Shown here: piece by piece, positions 49,478-58,512 of the stretch
Layout of the letters: the number at the start of each line of letters is the position of its first letter
Numbering within the stretch: the stretch's first letter is position 1
Source of the DNA: Mycobacterium sp. ENV421
GTDB lineage: Bacteria; Actinomycetota; Actinomycetes; Mycobacteriales; Mycobacteriaceae
Assembly (NCBI RefSeq): GCF_002887815.1
Contig: NZ_PDHO01000011.1
Coordinates: 1 to 64,000 of the forward strand
Direction of reading: 5' to 3'
DNA length: 64,000 bases
Notes under the pieces: model-generated
Database searches by the model: none
The model's input: only the letters and a program-made list of their open reading frames with translations
Told to the model about the DNA's origin: nothing
Position numbers and translations under genes: made by a program

Positions 49478-51754
49478 ATGGCTGGACGTGACGACGAGGT
49501 TCTTTCCCGCCCTGAAGATCTCGACCAGGGCCGGATGCGGATACTCGACGCGAAAGCGGTCAACCTGGACGGCTTCAGCGTGGCCGACCCGACTCTCGGC
49601 CTGGCCGCGATGCACAGCCCGCACGACCCCGCACCGTCTCTGGTGGTGCGCGACGGTGTCGTGGTCGAGTTGGACGGAAAATCCGCGAGCGACTTCGACG
49701 TCATCGACGAGTTCATCGCCCGGCACGGGATCGACCTCGAGACGGCCGGTGAGGCGATGGCGCTCGACGACGTCGCACTGGCCAGGATGGCCGTCGACGT
49801 CAATGTGCCGCGCTCCGAGGTGGTGCGTCTGATCGGCGGCACCACGCCGGCCAAGCTGGCCAGAGTGGTCGCGGTGATGACGCCGGTCGAGATGCAGATG
49901 GCGATGGCCAAGATGCGCGCCCGACGTACCCCGAGCAATCAGGCGCACGTCACCAACCAGCTCGACGATCCGCTGCTGATCGCCGCCGATGCGGCCAGCG
50001 CGGTGGCCTATGGCTTTCGGGAAGTCGAGACGACGGTGCCGGTGCTCGGCGATGCCCCGTCGAATGCCGTCGCGTTGCTGATCGGCAGCCAGGTCGGTGT
50101 TCCGGGGGCGCTCGCTCAGTGTTCGATCGAAGAGGCCTTGGAGCTGCGGCTGGGCCTGCGCGGCCTGACCAGCTACGCCGAGACCATCTCGATCTACGGA
50201 ACCGAGCAGGTGTTCGTCGACGGTGACGACACTCCCTTCTCGAAGGCCATTCTCACCTCGGCCTACGCCTCCCGCGGGCTGAAGATGCGAGTGACCAGCG
50301 GCGGCGGTGCCGAAGTTTTGATGGGTGCGGCCGAGAAGTGTTCGATCCTGTATCTGGAGTCCCGGTGTGTGTCGCTGGCCCGCGCGCTCGGGTCGCAGGG
50401 CGTGCAGAACGGCGGGATCGACGGTGTCGGTGTGGTGGCCTCAGTCCCGGAGGGCATGAAAGAGCTGCTGGCCGAGAACCTGATGGTGATGCTGCGCGAC
50501 CTCGAGTCCTGCGCAGGCAACGACAACCTGATCTCGGAGTCGGACATTCGTCGCAGCGCCCACACCCTGCCCGTCCTGCTCGCCGGGGCGGACTTCATCT
50601 TCTCCGGATTCGGCTCGATCCCCCGCTACGACAACGCTTTTGCGCTGTCGAACTTCAACTCCGACGACATGGACGACTTCCTGGTGTTGCAGCGGGACTG
50701 GGGTGCCGACGGCGGACTGCGGACGGTATCGGCCGAGCACCTGGCGCGAGTGCGCCGGCGGGCGGCCACGGCGGTGCAAGCGGTCTACCGGGATCTCGGC
50801 CTTGCCGACTACGACGATGCCCGCGTCGACGAGGTGGTGGTGGCCAACGGATCTCGCGACCTGCCCGCCGGGCACCCCAAGATGGTCGCCGAGGCGGCGG
50901 CCGCGATCGAGGCTCGCCAGCTGACGGTGTTCGACGTCGTGGCCGCGCTGCACCGCACCGGCTTCGAGCCGGAAGCCGAGTCGATCATGCGCCTGACCGC
51001 CGAACGATTGCGCGGCGACCAGCTCCAGACATCGGCCATCTTCGATCAGGACTTCAACGTGCTGTCCAAGCTCACCGACCCGAACGACTATGCGGGCCCG
51101 GGAACGGGTTATGCCTTGTCCGATCAGCGGCGAGCGGAGATCGACGACATCCGGCAAGCCCGGACGACGGCGGAGCTGACCGCCGATCAGGCCGACCACC
51201 ACGGTCACATCACGTTCACCCCGGTCGAGACCGCCAGGCAGGGCAGCGATCCGCGCGAGGTGTGCATCGGTTTGTCGCCGGCACTGGGGTGCAGCGTGTG
51301 GCTGACCCTGTGCGGGCTGACCGTCGGTGAGGTCCTGCGGCAGATCGAAGCGGGGCTGGAAGAGGAAGGTTGCGTGGCCCGGCTGGTCCGGGTGCGATCG
51401 ACCATCGACGTCGGGCTGATCGGATTGACCGCTGCCAAGCTGTCCGGATCCGGGATCGGAATCGGCTTGCAGGGCAAGGGCACCGCTCTGATCCACCGGC
51501 GGGACCTGGCACCGCTGGCGAATCTCGAGCTGTTCAGTGTGGCACCGCTGTTGGACGCGGACATGTACCGCCAGCTGGGCAAGAACGCCGCCCGCCACGC
51601 CAAGGGCATGGCGCCGGTACCCATCTTCACCGGCGGGACCGACGAGTCCATTTCGGCGCGCTATCACGCCAGGGCAGTGGCGCTCGTGGCCCTGGAGCGC
51701 GAAGCGTGCGAACCGGGCGAATCACCCGTGACCGTCGAAGCGAGGCGAGCATGA
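49478..51754 (+). CDS. B12-dependent diol/glycerol dehydratase, large and medium subunits fused
   Basis: 758 residues. Residues 1 to ~555 match the large (alpha, PduC) subunit: RMRILDAKAVNLDGF, the barrel segments VRLIGGTTPAKLARVV and VTSGGGAEVLMG, and FNSDDMDDFLVLQRDWG. The remaining ~200 residues match the medium (beta, PduD) subunit (EVCIGLSPALGCSVWLTLCG, then GLIGLTAAKLSGSGIGIGLQ). Enteric bacteria keep these as two proteins. The enzyme uses adenosylcobalamin to convert 1,2-diols or glycerol to aldehydes. I prefer the ATG at 49478 (GGAG six bases before) over the one at 49466. The small subunit starts inside its stop (ATGA). Confidence 0.93.
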   Translation: MAGRDDEVLSRPEDLDQGRMRILDAKAVNLDGFSVADPTLGLAAMHSPHDPAPSLVVRDGVVVELDGKSASDFDVIDEFIARHGIDLETAGEAMALDDVALARMAVDVNVPRSEVVRLIGGTTPAKLARVVAVMTPVEMQMAMAKMRARRTPSNQAHVTNQLDDPLLIAADAASAVAYGFREVETTVPVLGDAPSNAVALLIGSQVGVPGALAQCSIEEALELRLGLRGLTSYAETISIYGTEQVFVDGDDTPFSKAILTSAYASRGLKMRVTSGGGAEVLMGAAEKCSILYLESRCVSLARALGSQGVQNGGIDGVGVVASVPEGMKELLAENLMVMLRDLESCAGNDNLISESDIRRSAHTLPVLLAGADFIFSGFGSIPRYDNAFALSNFNSDDMDDFLVLQRDWGADGGLRTVSAEHLARVRRRAATAVQAVYRDLGLADYDDARVDEVVVANGSRDLPAGHPKMVAEAAAAIEARQLTVFDVVAALHRTGFEPEAESIMRLTAERLRGDQLQTSAIFDQDFNVLSKLTDPNDYAGPGTGYALSDQRRAEIDDIRQARTTAELTADQADHHGHITFTPVETARQGSDPREVCIGLSPALGCSVWLTLCGLTVGEVLRQIEAGLEEEGCVARLVRVRSTIDVGLIGLTAAKLSGSGIGIGLQGKGTALIHRRDLAPLANLELFSVAPLLDADMYRQLGKNAARHAKGMAPVPIFTGGTDESISARYHARAVALVALEREACEPGESPVTVEARRA

Positions 51755-52086
51755 CCGAGGATCGATTCACCGTGGCGGCCGCCGTCGACGGCAAGCTCAC
51801 GCTGGCAGATCTCCGAATGGAGCCGTCGGCATTGGTTCATCAGGCGGACGTCGCCGCGGCGGGTGGTAATCCGCAACTGGCCGAGAACTTCCTTCGCGCA
51901 GCCGAATTGGCGACGATGGGCGACGACGAGGTGATGAAACTCTACGAGGCGTTGCGCCCGCACCGGTCGACGGCGCCGGAGCTGAACGCACTCGTGGCCG
52001 ATCTGGAGGCGCGCGGCGCGGCCCGGTGTGCGGAGCTGGTGCGTCACGCTGCGGCGGTCTACCAACGCAGGGGTCTGCTGCGTTGA
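51751..52086 (+). CDS. Diol dehydratase small subunit
   Basis: 111 residues, shorter than the 137-173 residues of enteric PduE/DhaB3 because the N-terminal extension is absent. LTLADLRMEPSALVHQADVA and the helical core NPQLAENFLRAAELATMGDDE, ending in YEALRPHRS, are typical of the gamma subunit. It completes the dehydratase. It overlaps the fused subunit by 4 bases and the reactivase by 4 (TTGA), a strictly coupled operon. Confidence 0.9.
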   Translation: MTEDRFTVAAAVDGKLTLADLRMEPSALVHQADVAAAGGNPQLAENFLRAAELATMGDDEVMKLYEALRPHRSTAPELNALVADLEARGAARCAELVRHAAAVYQRRGLLR

Positions 52087-53783
52087 GCGTGGTGGCCGGA
52101 ATCGACGTCGGAAACCACACCACCGAGATCGTCGTCGCCCGGACTTCGTCTGGCTCAGTGGAACCCGTATGCCACGGACAGGCACCGACCCGGGGTCGCA
52201 AGGGATCTCGGGAATCCCTGGCCGGCGCGGCGGCGCTGTTGCACAAACTCGAGGTGCAGGCAGAGTGCAGAGTCGACGAGGTGGTGCTGTCGGTATTGCG
52301 TCCGGTGGACACCGCCACCGCACCACTGCCGCCACCGACGCCACCGCACTGCCCGGTGCGAAGCCTGCGCAGGCCCAGCGCCAGCACGCCGGCAGGGGCG
52401 GGATCGGCCGTGGGCGTGCACGTACCGCTGGCCGATGTCACCGGTTCCGTGGCCGCCCGGCCAGCGATCGTATCGGTCAGCGCAACAGTCGATTTCGAGG
52501 TCGCGGCACGGCAGATCAGCGACGCCGTCCAGCGTGGATGGCACATCGCAGGGGTGATCGTCGAGCGTGACGAGGCCGTGCTGATCGCCAACCGGATACC
52601 CGCAGGCATCCCGGTTGTCGACGAAGTCGAGCTCGGCGGTTTGCGACCGGGCGCGCCGGTCGCGATCGAGGTGGTGGCGCAAGGGCGGTCGTATCGGGCG
52701 CTGGCCGATCCGCTGGCGCTGTCGGCGGCGCTGGGGGTGGCGCACGAGCACATTCACCAGATCGCCGAGTTCACCCGCGAATTGGCGGATTCACCGGCCA
52801 TCGCGGTGACTCTGCGTGACGGAGAGCCCGAGCCGCCGTCCGCCGACGGGGACTACGCGGACTGTCGCGTCGACGGCGTCGTGCGGCGCTATTCGCCGGC
52901 CGAGGCCGAAAGCCTGCTGCGGGTCCGGCCGCCCGGCACCGTGGTGACGGTACGACTGGCCGCCGTGGCCTCGGCCGCATCCGGAATCGCGGTCGACGAC
53001 GCCTACTTCACCAGTTTGAAGGCCATCGACGACGGCGCGTGGCTGCGCCGCGGGGTCGCGGAGACCAGCGGCACGGTGGTCGCGCTGCTGGCCGCTGACG
53101 AGGTGGCCGACGCAGCCGTCACCCTGGCCGAGCTGTGCGGTCGCCCGGCTCGGACCATCGCGTCGGAACCCCGGGCGGCCGCGCGCGGTGCCCACACCAC
53201 TCCCCATCTCCCGCCGGGGTCGATCGTCTGCGATATCGGCGGCGGGACCATCGACCTGATCGGCGCAGACCAGGAAGTGGTCGCTGCCGGTGCCGGCGAG
53301 GCCATCACCACCGCGGTCGCGGCAACCCTCGGAGTGCCGCGGGCACTGGCCGAGCAGATCAAGCGTTCACCGGCAATCCGGGTGGAGGGGCCGCACATCG
53401 CTCACGAGGAGGACGGCCGCCGGGTGTTTCTGGACGCTCCTGCCCCGCCCGAGGCGATCGGCCGGTTGTGCACCCGTGGCAACGCCGGACTGGTCCCGTT
53501 CTCCAACCGGTTGGCCGCCGAGGAGTGGCGCAGCCTGCGGTTGGCGGTCAAGCAGCAGACCGTGGCCGCCAACATCGCACGCTGCCTGAAGGCTTTCGAC
53601 GAGCCGCCGGTCGCGCTGGTGCTGGCCGGTGGCGGCGCGCTGGACGACGAACTGTTGCGGACGGTCGGCGAGTCGCTGCGCTCCGTTCCGGTGGCCGTCG
53701 GCCGGGCCAACGTCGACGGCACACATGGGCCGCGCTATGCCGTCGCCTCCGGGCTGGTCCACCTTCACGCCGAAGGCGGTTGA
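52083..53783 (+). CDS. Diol dehydratase reactivase, large subunit (DdrA/PduG-like)
   Basis: 566 residues of the actin/Hsp70-like ATPase fold. The phosphate-1 loop is VVAGIDVGNHTTEIVVAR and the phosphate-2 loop is SIVCDIGGGTIDLIGADQEV near residue 385; VALVLAGGGALDDELL near 515 is the adenosine motif. Reactivases release damaged cobalamin from the dehydratase. No partner small subunit (DdrB/PduH) follows; the next gene is an SRPBCC protein. I use the TTG at 52083, inside the upstream stop; GTG at 52089 is an alternative. Confidence 0.9.
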   Translation: MSVVAGIDVGNHTTEIVVARTSSGSVEPVCHGQAPTRGRKGSRESLAGAAALLHKLEVQAECRVDEVVLSVLRPVDTATAPLPPPTPPHCPVRSLRRPSASTPAGAGSAVGVHVPLADVTGSVAARPAIVSVSATVDFEVAARQISDAVQRGWHIAGVIVERDEAVLIANRIPAGIPVVDEVELGGLRPGAPVAIEVVAQGRSYRALADPLALSAALGVAHEHIHQIAEFTRELADSPAIAVTLRDGEPEPPSADGDYADCRVDGVVRRYSPAEAESLLRVRPPGTVVTVRLAAVASAASGIAVDDAYFTSLKAIDDGAWLRRGVAETSGTVVALLAADEVADAAVTLAELCGRPARTIASEPRAAARGAHTTPHLPPGSIVCDIGGGTIDLIGADQEVVAAGAGEAITTAVAATLGVPRALAEQIKRSPAIRVEGPHIAHEEDGRRVFLDAPAPPEAIGRLCTRGNAGLVPFSNRLAAEEWRSLRLAVKQQTVAANIARCLKAFDEPPVALVLAGGGALDDELLRTVGESLRSVPVAVGRANVDGTHGPRYAVASGLVHLHAEGG

Positions 53784-53800
53784 GCTGCCCCGCCTTAAAG

Positions 53801-53818
53801 ATGTACCATCTGGTACAT
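53801..53818. promoter_or_regulatory. 18-bp palindromic operator over a leaderless -10
   Basis: ATGTACCATCTGGTACAT has perfect 8-bp arms around TC. It contains a TACCAT -10 (53804-53809) that ends 7 bases before the ATG at 53817, and overlaps that ATG. A repressor bound here would block the SRPBCC-TetR operon. The TetR protein encoded downstream is the obvious candidate. Confidence 0.7.
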
Positions 53819-54263
53819 GCTCAGTTCCAGCAGCGTCGCCATCGACGCACCCGCAGATCTGGTGTGGGAGGTGTTCACCGATGTCGAGCACTGGCCGGAC
53901 TGGACCGCATCGGTCACCCGACTGCACGGCCTGGACGGCGCACAACTGGCGGTCGGGCGCCGCTTCGAGATCACCCAACCGCGGATGCCCCGGCTGATCT
54001 GGACGGTCACGGACATCGAGCCGGGTACATCGTGGACGTGGGTGCAGCGGTCACCCGGCGGGCTGACCTCGGCACGACACGAGGTGCTGCCGGCTGTCGG
54101 CGGCGGAACACTGGTGCGACAGGAACTCGCCCAGCGCGGAGTGGTCGGGGCGATCGTCGGAGTGCTGATGCAGCGGATGACGCGGCGTTACCTGGCGATG
54201 GAAGCGCGGGGGTTGAAGGCGCGCTGCGAGGGCTTGCGGAAGCTTCGTGGTTCGAACGCCTGA
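53817..54263 (+). CDS. SRPBCC (START-like) family protein
   Basis: 148 residues. The start VAIDAPADLVWEVFTDVEHW with the following PDWTASVTRLHGLDG is the classic SRPBCC/polyketide-cyclase-like opening; RFEITQPRMPRLIWTVTDIE and the amphipathic C-terminal helix complete the hydrophobic-pocket fold. It probably binds a small hydrophobic ligand. No catalytic residues can be named. It appears leaderless and overlaps the TetR gene by 17 bases, suggesting a sensor-plus-ligand-handling pair. Confidence 0.85.
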   Translation: MLSSSSVAIDAPADLVWEVFTDVEHWPDWTASVTRLHGLDGAQLAVGRRFEITQPRMPRLIWTVTDIEPGTSWTWVQRSPGGLTSARHEVLPAVGGGTLVRQELAQRGVVGAIVGVLMQRMTRRYLAMEARGLKARCEGLRKLRGSNA

Positions 54264-54792
54264 TCTGCGACGGCGCACGGAACTGCTCGACGCCCTGGTC
54301 GCCGACTGCGCCGAGAACGGTGTCGGTGGACGCGCGCTGCGCGAACTCGCCGACGCGGTGGGAACCAGCCACCGAATGTTATTGCACCACTTCGGATCCC
54401 GCGACGAGCTGCTGTTGGCGATCGTCGACGAGGTGGAACGCAGGCAGATGGCGCTGTTGAGTGAGCTGATGGCAGCGGGCGGCACGGGGTTCGCCGAGAT
54501 GTGGGAGCATCTGCGCAGGCCCGAACTGAGAGCGCTCGAGCGGTTGTTCTTCGAATGCTATGCCCGTGGGGCCCAGGGCGAATCACCGTTCGCGACGATG
54601 CTGCCCGGCGCGGTCGATCGCTGGCTCACGGTGACACGATCCGCGGACGACCCCGCGCTTGCCCGGCTCGGTCTGGCGGTCATGCGCGGCCTGCTGCTCG
54701 ACTTGGCCGGCACCGACGACGACGCCGGCGTCGACGCCGCCGCCCAACATTTCGTCGAGCTGATCGGCTCACTCGAAAACACCGCGCGCTAA
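54247..54792 (+). CDS. TetR-family regulator
   Basis: 181 residues. The N-terminal helix-turn-helix (RRRTELLDALVADCAENGVG, then LRELADAVGTSHRMLLHHFG) is TetR-like, with MLLHHFGSRDELL as the recognition-helix end. The C-terminal ligand domain is helical. The GTG start lies inside the SRPBCC gene. It likely represses its own operon through the palindrome at 53801-53818. Confidence 0.85.
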   Translation: MVRTPDLRRRTELLDALVADCAENGVGGRALRELADAVGTSHRMLLHHFGSRDELLLAIVDEVERRQMALLSELMAAGGTGFAEMWEHLRRPELRALERLFFECYARGAQGESPFATMLPGAVDRWLTVTRSADDPALARLGLAVMRGLLLDLAGTDDDAGVDAAAQHFVELIGSLENTAR

Positions 54793-54883
54793 TCGGCTTT
54801 GGCCGCAACGGGCCTGAGCATCACCGAAATCGACGCCACGGTCGTTGTTTGGGCACAATCGCAGCCCTGACGTCGATCTCGTG

Positions 54884-56041
54884 CTAGATGACGCCGCTGA
54901 CCCGGCCGCCGGTGTGCACCGACTCCAGGACCGTGCGCATGGCATCGGCACTCTGCTGCCAGGAGAAGTCCCGGCTGCGCGCCGTGGCCTTGGCACCGAG
55001 CTCGTCGCGCAGAACGTGGTCGGTCAGCAGGCGTTCCAGGCGATCCACCAGGTCGTGGTGATCGTCGGCCAGCACGCCGGTGACCCCGTCGATGACCGAG
55101 TCGGTGAGACCACCCGAGGACCGGTAGCCGATGGTCGGCACACCGTGCTGGGCGGCCTCGATGACGGCCAGGCCCCAACCTTCCTTGCGTGACGGCAGCA
55201 CATGCACCCAGGACCGTTGCACGACAGCGTGTTTGGTGTGGTGATCGACGTGGCCGTGGAACGTGACGGCATCGGAGATGCCGAGCTGCTCGGCCCGCTC
55301 CACCAGGCGGTCGCGCCACCAGCCACCGCCCACGATGTCCAGGTGCAGGCCGTCGACCCGGGGCCGCAACGCCGCCACCGCATCCAACGCGTCCTCGATC
55401 TGCTTGTGCGGCACCAGCCGTGACAACACCACGACCCGGGGCGTCGGCGACCGTGGTGCGGTCAGGGTGTCCGGCGGAGCGTCGTCGAGACCGTTGCGCA
55501 CCACGGCGATCCGCGCGGTATCGACGCCGAGATCGGACAGATCGCGGGCCGACGGCAGGGAGACTGTGACGTACTGGTTGTGCCGGTGCATGCGCGGCGA
55601 GAGCCACGATTCGACCAGCCAGCCAACGCGGCCGAAGAAGCGACCGGCCACCGGCCACTGTTCACGGTGGCAGTGGTGCACCAGGACGGCGACCCGGCGG
55701 CCGAAGGCGAGCCGGGCCAGGAAGGGCACCCCGTTCTGGGTGTCGATCACGACGTCGGGGCGCACGGCGCGCAGCGGTCCGAGGCCGAGCCGGGCGGCCA
55801 CCATGGCCAGCCCCGCCCAGATGTACACGCTGTAGGGCCCGCCGCCGCGGCTGACCCGCACCCCGTCGACGAGCTCGCGACGGGGTGCACCGGGGTAGCG
55901 GGCGGTGCGCAGAGTGACCTCTATGCCGGATTCGGCCAGCAGCGAGCCGATGCGCTGGACGTAGGTTTCGCTGCCGCCACCCTGCGGGTGGCCGGTGTCC
56001 CGCCAGCACAACAGCAGGACGGAGCGAACGGGTGTGGACAT
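54884..56041 (-). CDS. GT4-family glycosyltransferase (Rv0225-like)
   Basis: 385 residues, GT-B fold. The N-terminal domain starts VLLLCWRDTGHPQGGGSETY, with the GGGSE loop of GT4 enzymes. The C-terminal domain has VVVLSRLVPHKQIEDALDAV and the donor-binding PSRKEGWGLAVIEAAQHGVP with the EX7E-type acidic pair. It matches Rv0225. Start at MSTPVRSVLLL (56041); the frame is open 11 codons further but this is the usual family N-terminus. It is divergent from a methyltransferase; the order GT-methyltransferase-aldehyde dehydrogenase is conserved in mycobacteria. The acceptor is unknown, probably an envelope glycolipid. Confidence 0.9.
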   Translation of the reverse strand: MSTPVRSVLLLCWRDTGHPQGGGSETYVQRIGSLLAESGIEVTLRTARYPGAPRRELVDGVRVSRGGGPYSVYIWAGLAMVAARLGLGPLRAVRPDVVIDTQNGVPFLARLAFGRRVAVLVHHCHREQWPVAGRFFGRVGWLVESWLSPRMHRHNQYVTVSLPSARDLSDLGVDTARIAVVRNGLDDAPPDTLTAPRSPTPRVVVLSRLVPHKQIEDALDAVAALRPRVDGLHLDIVGGGWWRDRLVERAEQLGISDAVTFHGHVDHHTKHAVVQRSWVHVLPSRKEGWGLAVIEAAQHGVPTIGYRSSGGLTDSVIDGVTGVLADDHHDLVDRLERLLTDHVLRDELGAKATARSRDFSWQQSADAMRTVLESVHTGGRVSGVI

Positions 56042-56151
56042 CAACGCCAGCCTAGACCGCCAGTCGAGTTTCACTTTTTGCAGCTCTGCACCTCGAACTT
56101 TTTCTGCGCAGCGTGAGTTTCAACTCTGGCGAGGGTGAATTTCGAGCTGAC

Positions 56152-56157
56152 TAAGGT
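56152..56157 (+). promoter_or_regulatory. -10 element of a leaderless promoter for the methyltransferase
   Basis: TAAGGT ends 7 bases before the ATG at 56165. It supports that ATG over the GTG at 56135. Confidence 0.45.
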
Positions 56158-56164
56158 GGGCCCG

Positions 56165-56941
56165 ATGGCCGTCACCGACCTGTTCGCCCGTCGCGCGACG
56201 CTGGGCAGATCGACGCGGCTGCTCAGTGAATTCCGGTACGAACAGTCCGACCCCGCCCGCTTCTACGGCGCCCTGGCCACCGACACCGCGGAGATGGTGA
56301 CCGACCTGTGGCAGGCCGCCAACGGTCCGGTGGCCGGACACACGCTCGTCGACGTCGGCGGCGGGCCGGGCTACTTCGCCACCGCGTTCACCCGATCGGG
56401 CTGGAGCTATGTCGGCGTCGAACCGGATCCGAGTGAGATGCACGCCGCCGAGCACGTCCGGCAGGCCGGGCCGGGCTGCTTCGTCCGGGCATCCGGGATG
56501 GCCCTGCCGTTCGCCGACGGCAGTGTCGACGTGTGCCTGTCGTCGAATGTCGCCGAGCATGTGCCGCGCCCGTGGCAGCTCGGGGCGGAGATGCTGCGGG
56601 TGACCCGGCCCGGCGGTCTGGCGATCCTGTCGTACACCGTCTGGCTGGGGCCGTTCGGCGGCCACGAGATGGGCCTCACGCACTACCTCGGCGGGGCCCG
56701 TGCCGCGGCTCGCTACACCCGCAAGCACGGCCATCCACCGAAGAACAACTACGGGTCGTCGCTGTTCGCGGTGTCCGCGGCCGCGGGCCTGCGCTGGGCG
56801 GCCGGTACCGGAGCGCTGGTCGCGGCATTCCCGCGCTACCACCCGCGATGGGCGTGGAGGCTGACCGGTGTGGCCGGCGTACGGGAGTTCCTGGTGAGCA
56901 ACCTGGTGCTGGTGCTGCAGCCGCCGATTCGCCCGAAATGA
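56165..56941 (+). CDS. SAM-dependent methyltransferase (Rv0224c-like)
   Basis: 258 residues, class I. Motif I is LVDVGGGPGYFATAF near residue 65, followed by VGVEPDPSEM (motif II acid), GMALPFADGSVDVCLSSNVA and LRVTRPGGLAILSY. The C-terminal half has a mobile-lid type sequence (LTHYLGGARAAARYTRKHGH) and ends in a hydrophobic segment. It matches Rv0224c, a gene known to me as required for growth in culture. The start MAVTDLFARRATLG is favoured by the family and by the TAAGGT -10 at 56152. The substrate is not established. Confidence 0.9.
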   Translation: MAVTDLFARRATLGRSTRLLSEFRYEQSDPARFYGALATDTAEMVTDLWQAANGPVAGHTLVDVGGGPGYFATAFTRSGWSYVGVEPDPSEMHAAEHVRQAGPGCFVRASGMALPFADGSVDVCLSSNVAEHVPRPWQLGAEMLRVTRPGGLAILSYTVWLGPFGGHEMGLTHYLGGARAAARYTRKHGHPPKNNYGSSLFAVSAAAGLRWAAGTGALVAAFPRYHPRWAWRLTGVAGVREFLVSNLVLVLQPPIRPK

Positions 56942-56969
56942 ACAGGTTCTAGTTTCTGTCTCCAATAGG

Positions 56970-56975
56970 TAGTGT
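56970..56975 (+). promoter_or_regulatory. -10 element of a leaderless promoter for the aldehyde dehydrogenase
   Basis: TAGTGT ends 7 bases before the ATG at 56983, which would be the first transcribed codon. It favours this ATG over the GTG at 56974. Confidence 0.45.
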
Positions 56976-56982
56976 GACGGTC

Positions 56983-58455
56983 ATGACACAGAGCACGGCT
57001 TTCAGAACCGAGTGGGACAAGCTGTTCATTGGCGGCAAGTGGACCGAACCGTCCACCTCCGAGGTCATTGAAGTGCACTCCCCTGCCACCGGCGAGCTGG
57101 TCGGCAAGGTGCCGCTGGCTGCCAAGGCCGACGTCGACGCGGCCTGCGCCGCCGCCCGCAAGGCCTTCGACGAAGGTCCGTGGCCGAAGATGTCGCCCAC
57201 CGAGCGCGGCGAGATCCTGGCCCGCGCCGTCAAGATCCTCGAAGAGCGCGCCGAGGAGTTCAAGTTCCTGCTGGCCGCCGAGACCGGCCAGCCGCCGACG
57301 ATCGTCGACATGATGCAGTACGGCGCCGCGATGTCGTCGTTCCAGTACTTCGCCGGTGCCGCCGACAAGTTCACCTGGCGCGACTTCCGCGACGGCGTCT
57401 ACGGCACCACGATGGTGCTGCGCGAGCCGATCGGCGTGGTCGCCGCCGTCACCGCGTGGAACGTCCCGTTCTTCCTGGCCGCCAACAAGCTCGGCCCCGC
57501 GCTGCTGGCCGGCTGCACCATCGTCGTGAAGCCGGCCGCGGAGACCCCGCTGTCGCTGTTCGCGATGGCCGACGTCTTCGCCGAAGCCGGCCTGCCGGAG
57601 GGTGTGCTCTCGGTGGTGCCCGGCGGCCCTGAAACCGGCCGCGCCCTGACCGCCAACCCCGAGATCGACAAGTTCACCTTCACCGGGTCCAGCGGCGTCG
57701 GCAAGGAGATCGCCAAGATCGCCGCCGAGAAGCTCAAGCCGTGCACCTTGGAGCTGGGCGGCAAGTCGGCCGCGATCATCCTCGAGGACGCCGACCTGGA
57801 TTCGACGTTGCCGATGCTGGTCTTCTCCGGACTGATGAACTGCGGGCAGGCCTGTGTCGGCCAGACCCGCATCCTGGCGCCGCGGTCGCGTTACGACGAG
57901 GTCGTCGAGAAGTTGTCCGCCGCCGTCGCGGCCATGCCGATCGGGCTGCCCGACAACCCGGGCGCCATGATCGGCCCACTGATCAGCGAGAAGCAGCGCG
58001 AGCGGGTCGAGGGCTACATCAAGAAGGGTGTCGAAGAAGGCGCCCGGCTGGTCACCGGCGGTGAGCGTCCCGAGGGGCTCGACGGCGGCTGGTTCGTGCA
58101 GCCGACGGTCTTCGCCGATGTCGACAACTCGATGACGATCGCGCAGGAGGAGATCTTCGGACCCGTCCTGGCGGTGATCCCCTACGAGACCGAAGAGGAT
58201 GCCGTCCGCATCGCGAACGACTCCGTCTACGGTCTGGCCGGTTCGGTCTACACCACCGACAATGACAAGGCGATGAAGATCGCCGCCCAGATCCGCACGG
58301 GTACCTACGCGGTCAACATGTACGCGTTCGATCCGGGTTCGCCGTTCGGTGGCTACAAGAACTCCGGTATCGGCCGGGAGAACGGGCCCGAGGGTATCGA
58401 GGCGTACACCCAGGCCAAGAGCGTGCTGCTGCCGTTCGGGTACACCCCCGAATAG
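56983..58455 (+). CDS. NAD(P)-dependent aldehyde dehydrogenase (Rv0223c-like)
   Basis: 490 residues. The dinucleotide fold is marked by TAWNVPFFLAANKLGPAL and FTGSSGVGKEIAKIAAEK; the general base Glu lies in CTLELGGKSAAIILED and the nucleophile Cys in NCGQACVGQTRILAP. EEIFGPVLAVIPYETEEDA and GGYKNSGIGRENGPEG are the late conserved blocks. It oxidises an aldehyde to an acid. It matches Rv0223c. The nearby diol dehydratase releases aldehydes, but this gene belongs to the conserved backbone, so a link is only possible. Confidence 0.93.
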   Translation: MTQSTAFRTEWDKLFIGGKWTEPSTSEVIEVHSPATGELVGKVPLAAKADVDAACAAARKAFDEGPWPKMSPTERGEILARAVKILEERAEEFKFLLAAETGQPPTIVDMMQYGAAMSSFQYFAGAADKFTWRDFRDGVYGTTMVLREPIGVVAAVTAWNVPFFLAANKLGPALLAGCTIVVKPAAETPLSLFAMADVFAEAGLPEGVLSVVPGGPETGRALTANPEIDKFTFTGSSGVGKEIAKIAAEKLKPCTLELGGKSAAIILEDADLDSTLPMLVFSGLMNCGQACVGQTRILAPRSRYDEVVEKLSAAVAAMPIGLPDNPGAMIGPLISEKQRERVEGYIKKGVEEGARLVTGGERPEGLDGGWFVQPTVFADVDNSMTIAQEEIFGPVLAVIPYETEEDAVRIANDSVYGLAGSVYTTDNDKAMKIAAQIRTGTYAVNMYAFDPGSPFGGYKNSGIGRENGPEGIEAYTQAKSVLLPFGYTPE

Positions 58456-58460
58456 CAGGT

Positions 58461-58508
58461 CACACGAAGAAGCCCCGCACGCGCGAGCGTGTCGGGGCTT
58501 TTTCGTGT
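58461..58508. terminator. Bidirectional terminator between the aldehyde dehydrogenase and MaoC genes
   Basis: AAGCCCCG (58470-58477) pairs with CGGGGCTT (58493-58500), with inner CACGC/GCGTG pairs over GCGA and outer ACACGAA/TTCGTGT pairs, followed by TTTTT on the plus strand and A-run mirrored T's on the other. It lies between two convergent genes. Confidence 0.85.
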
Positions 58509-58512
58509 CTGG

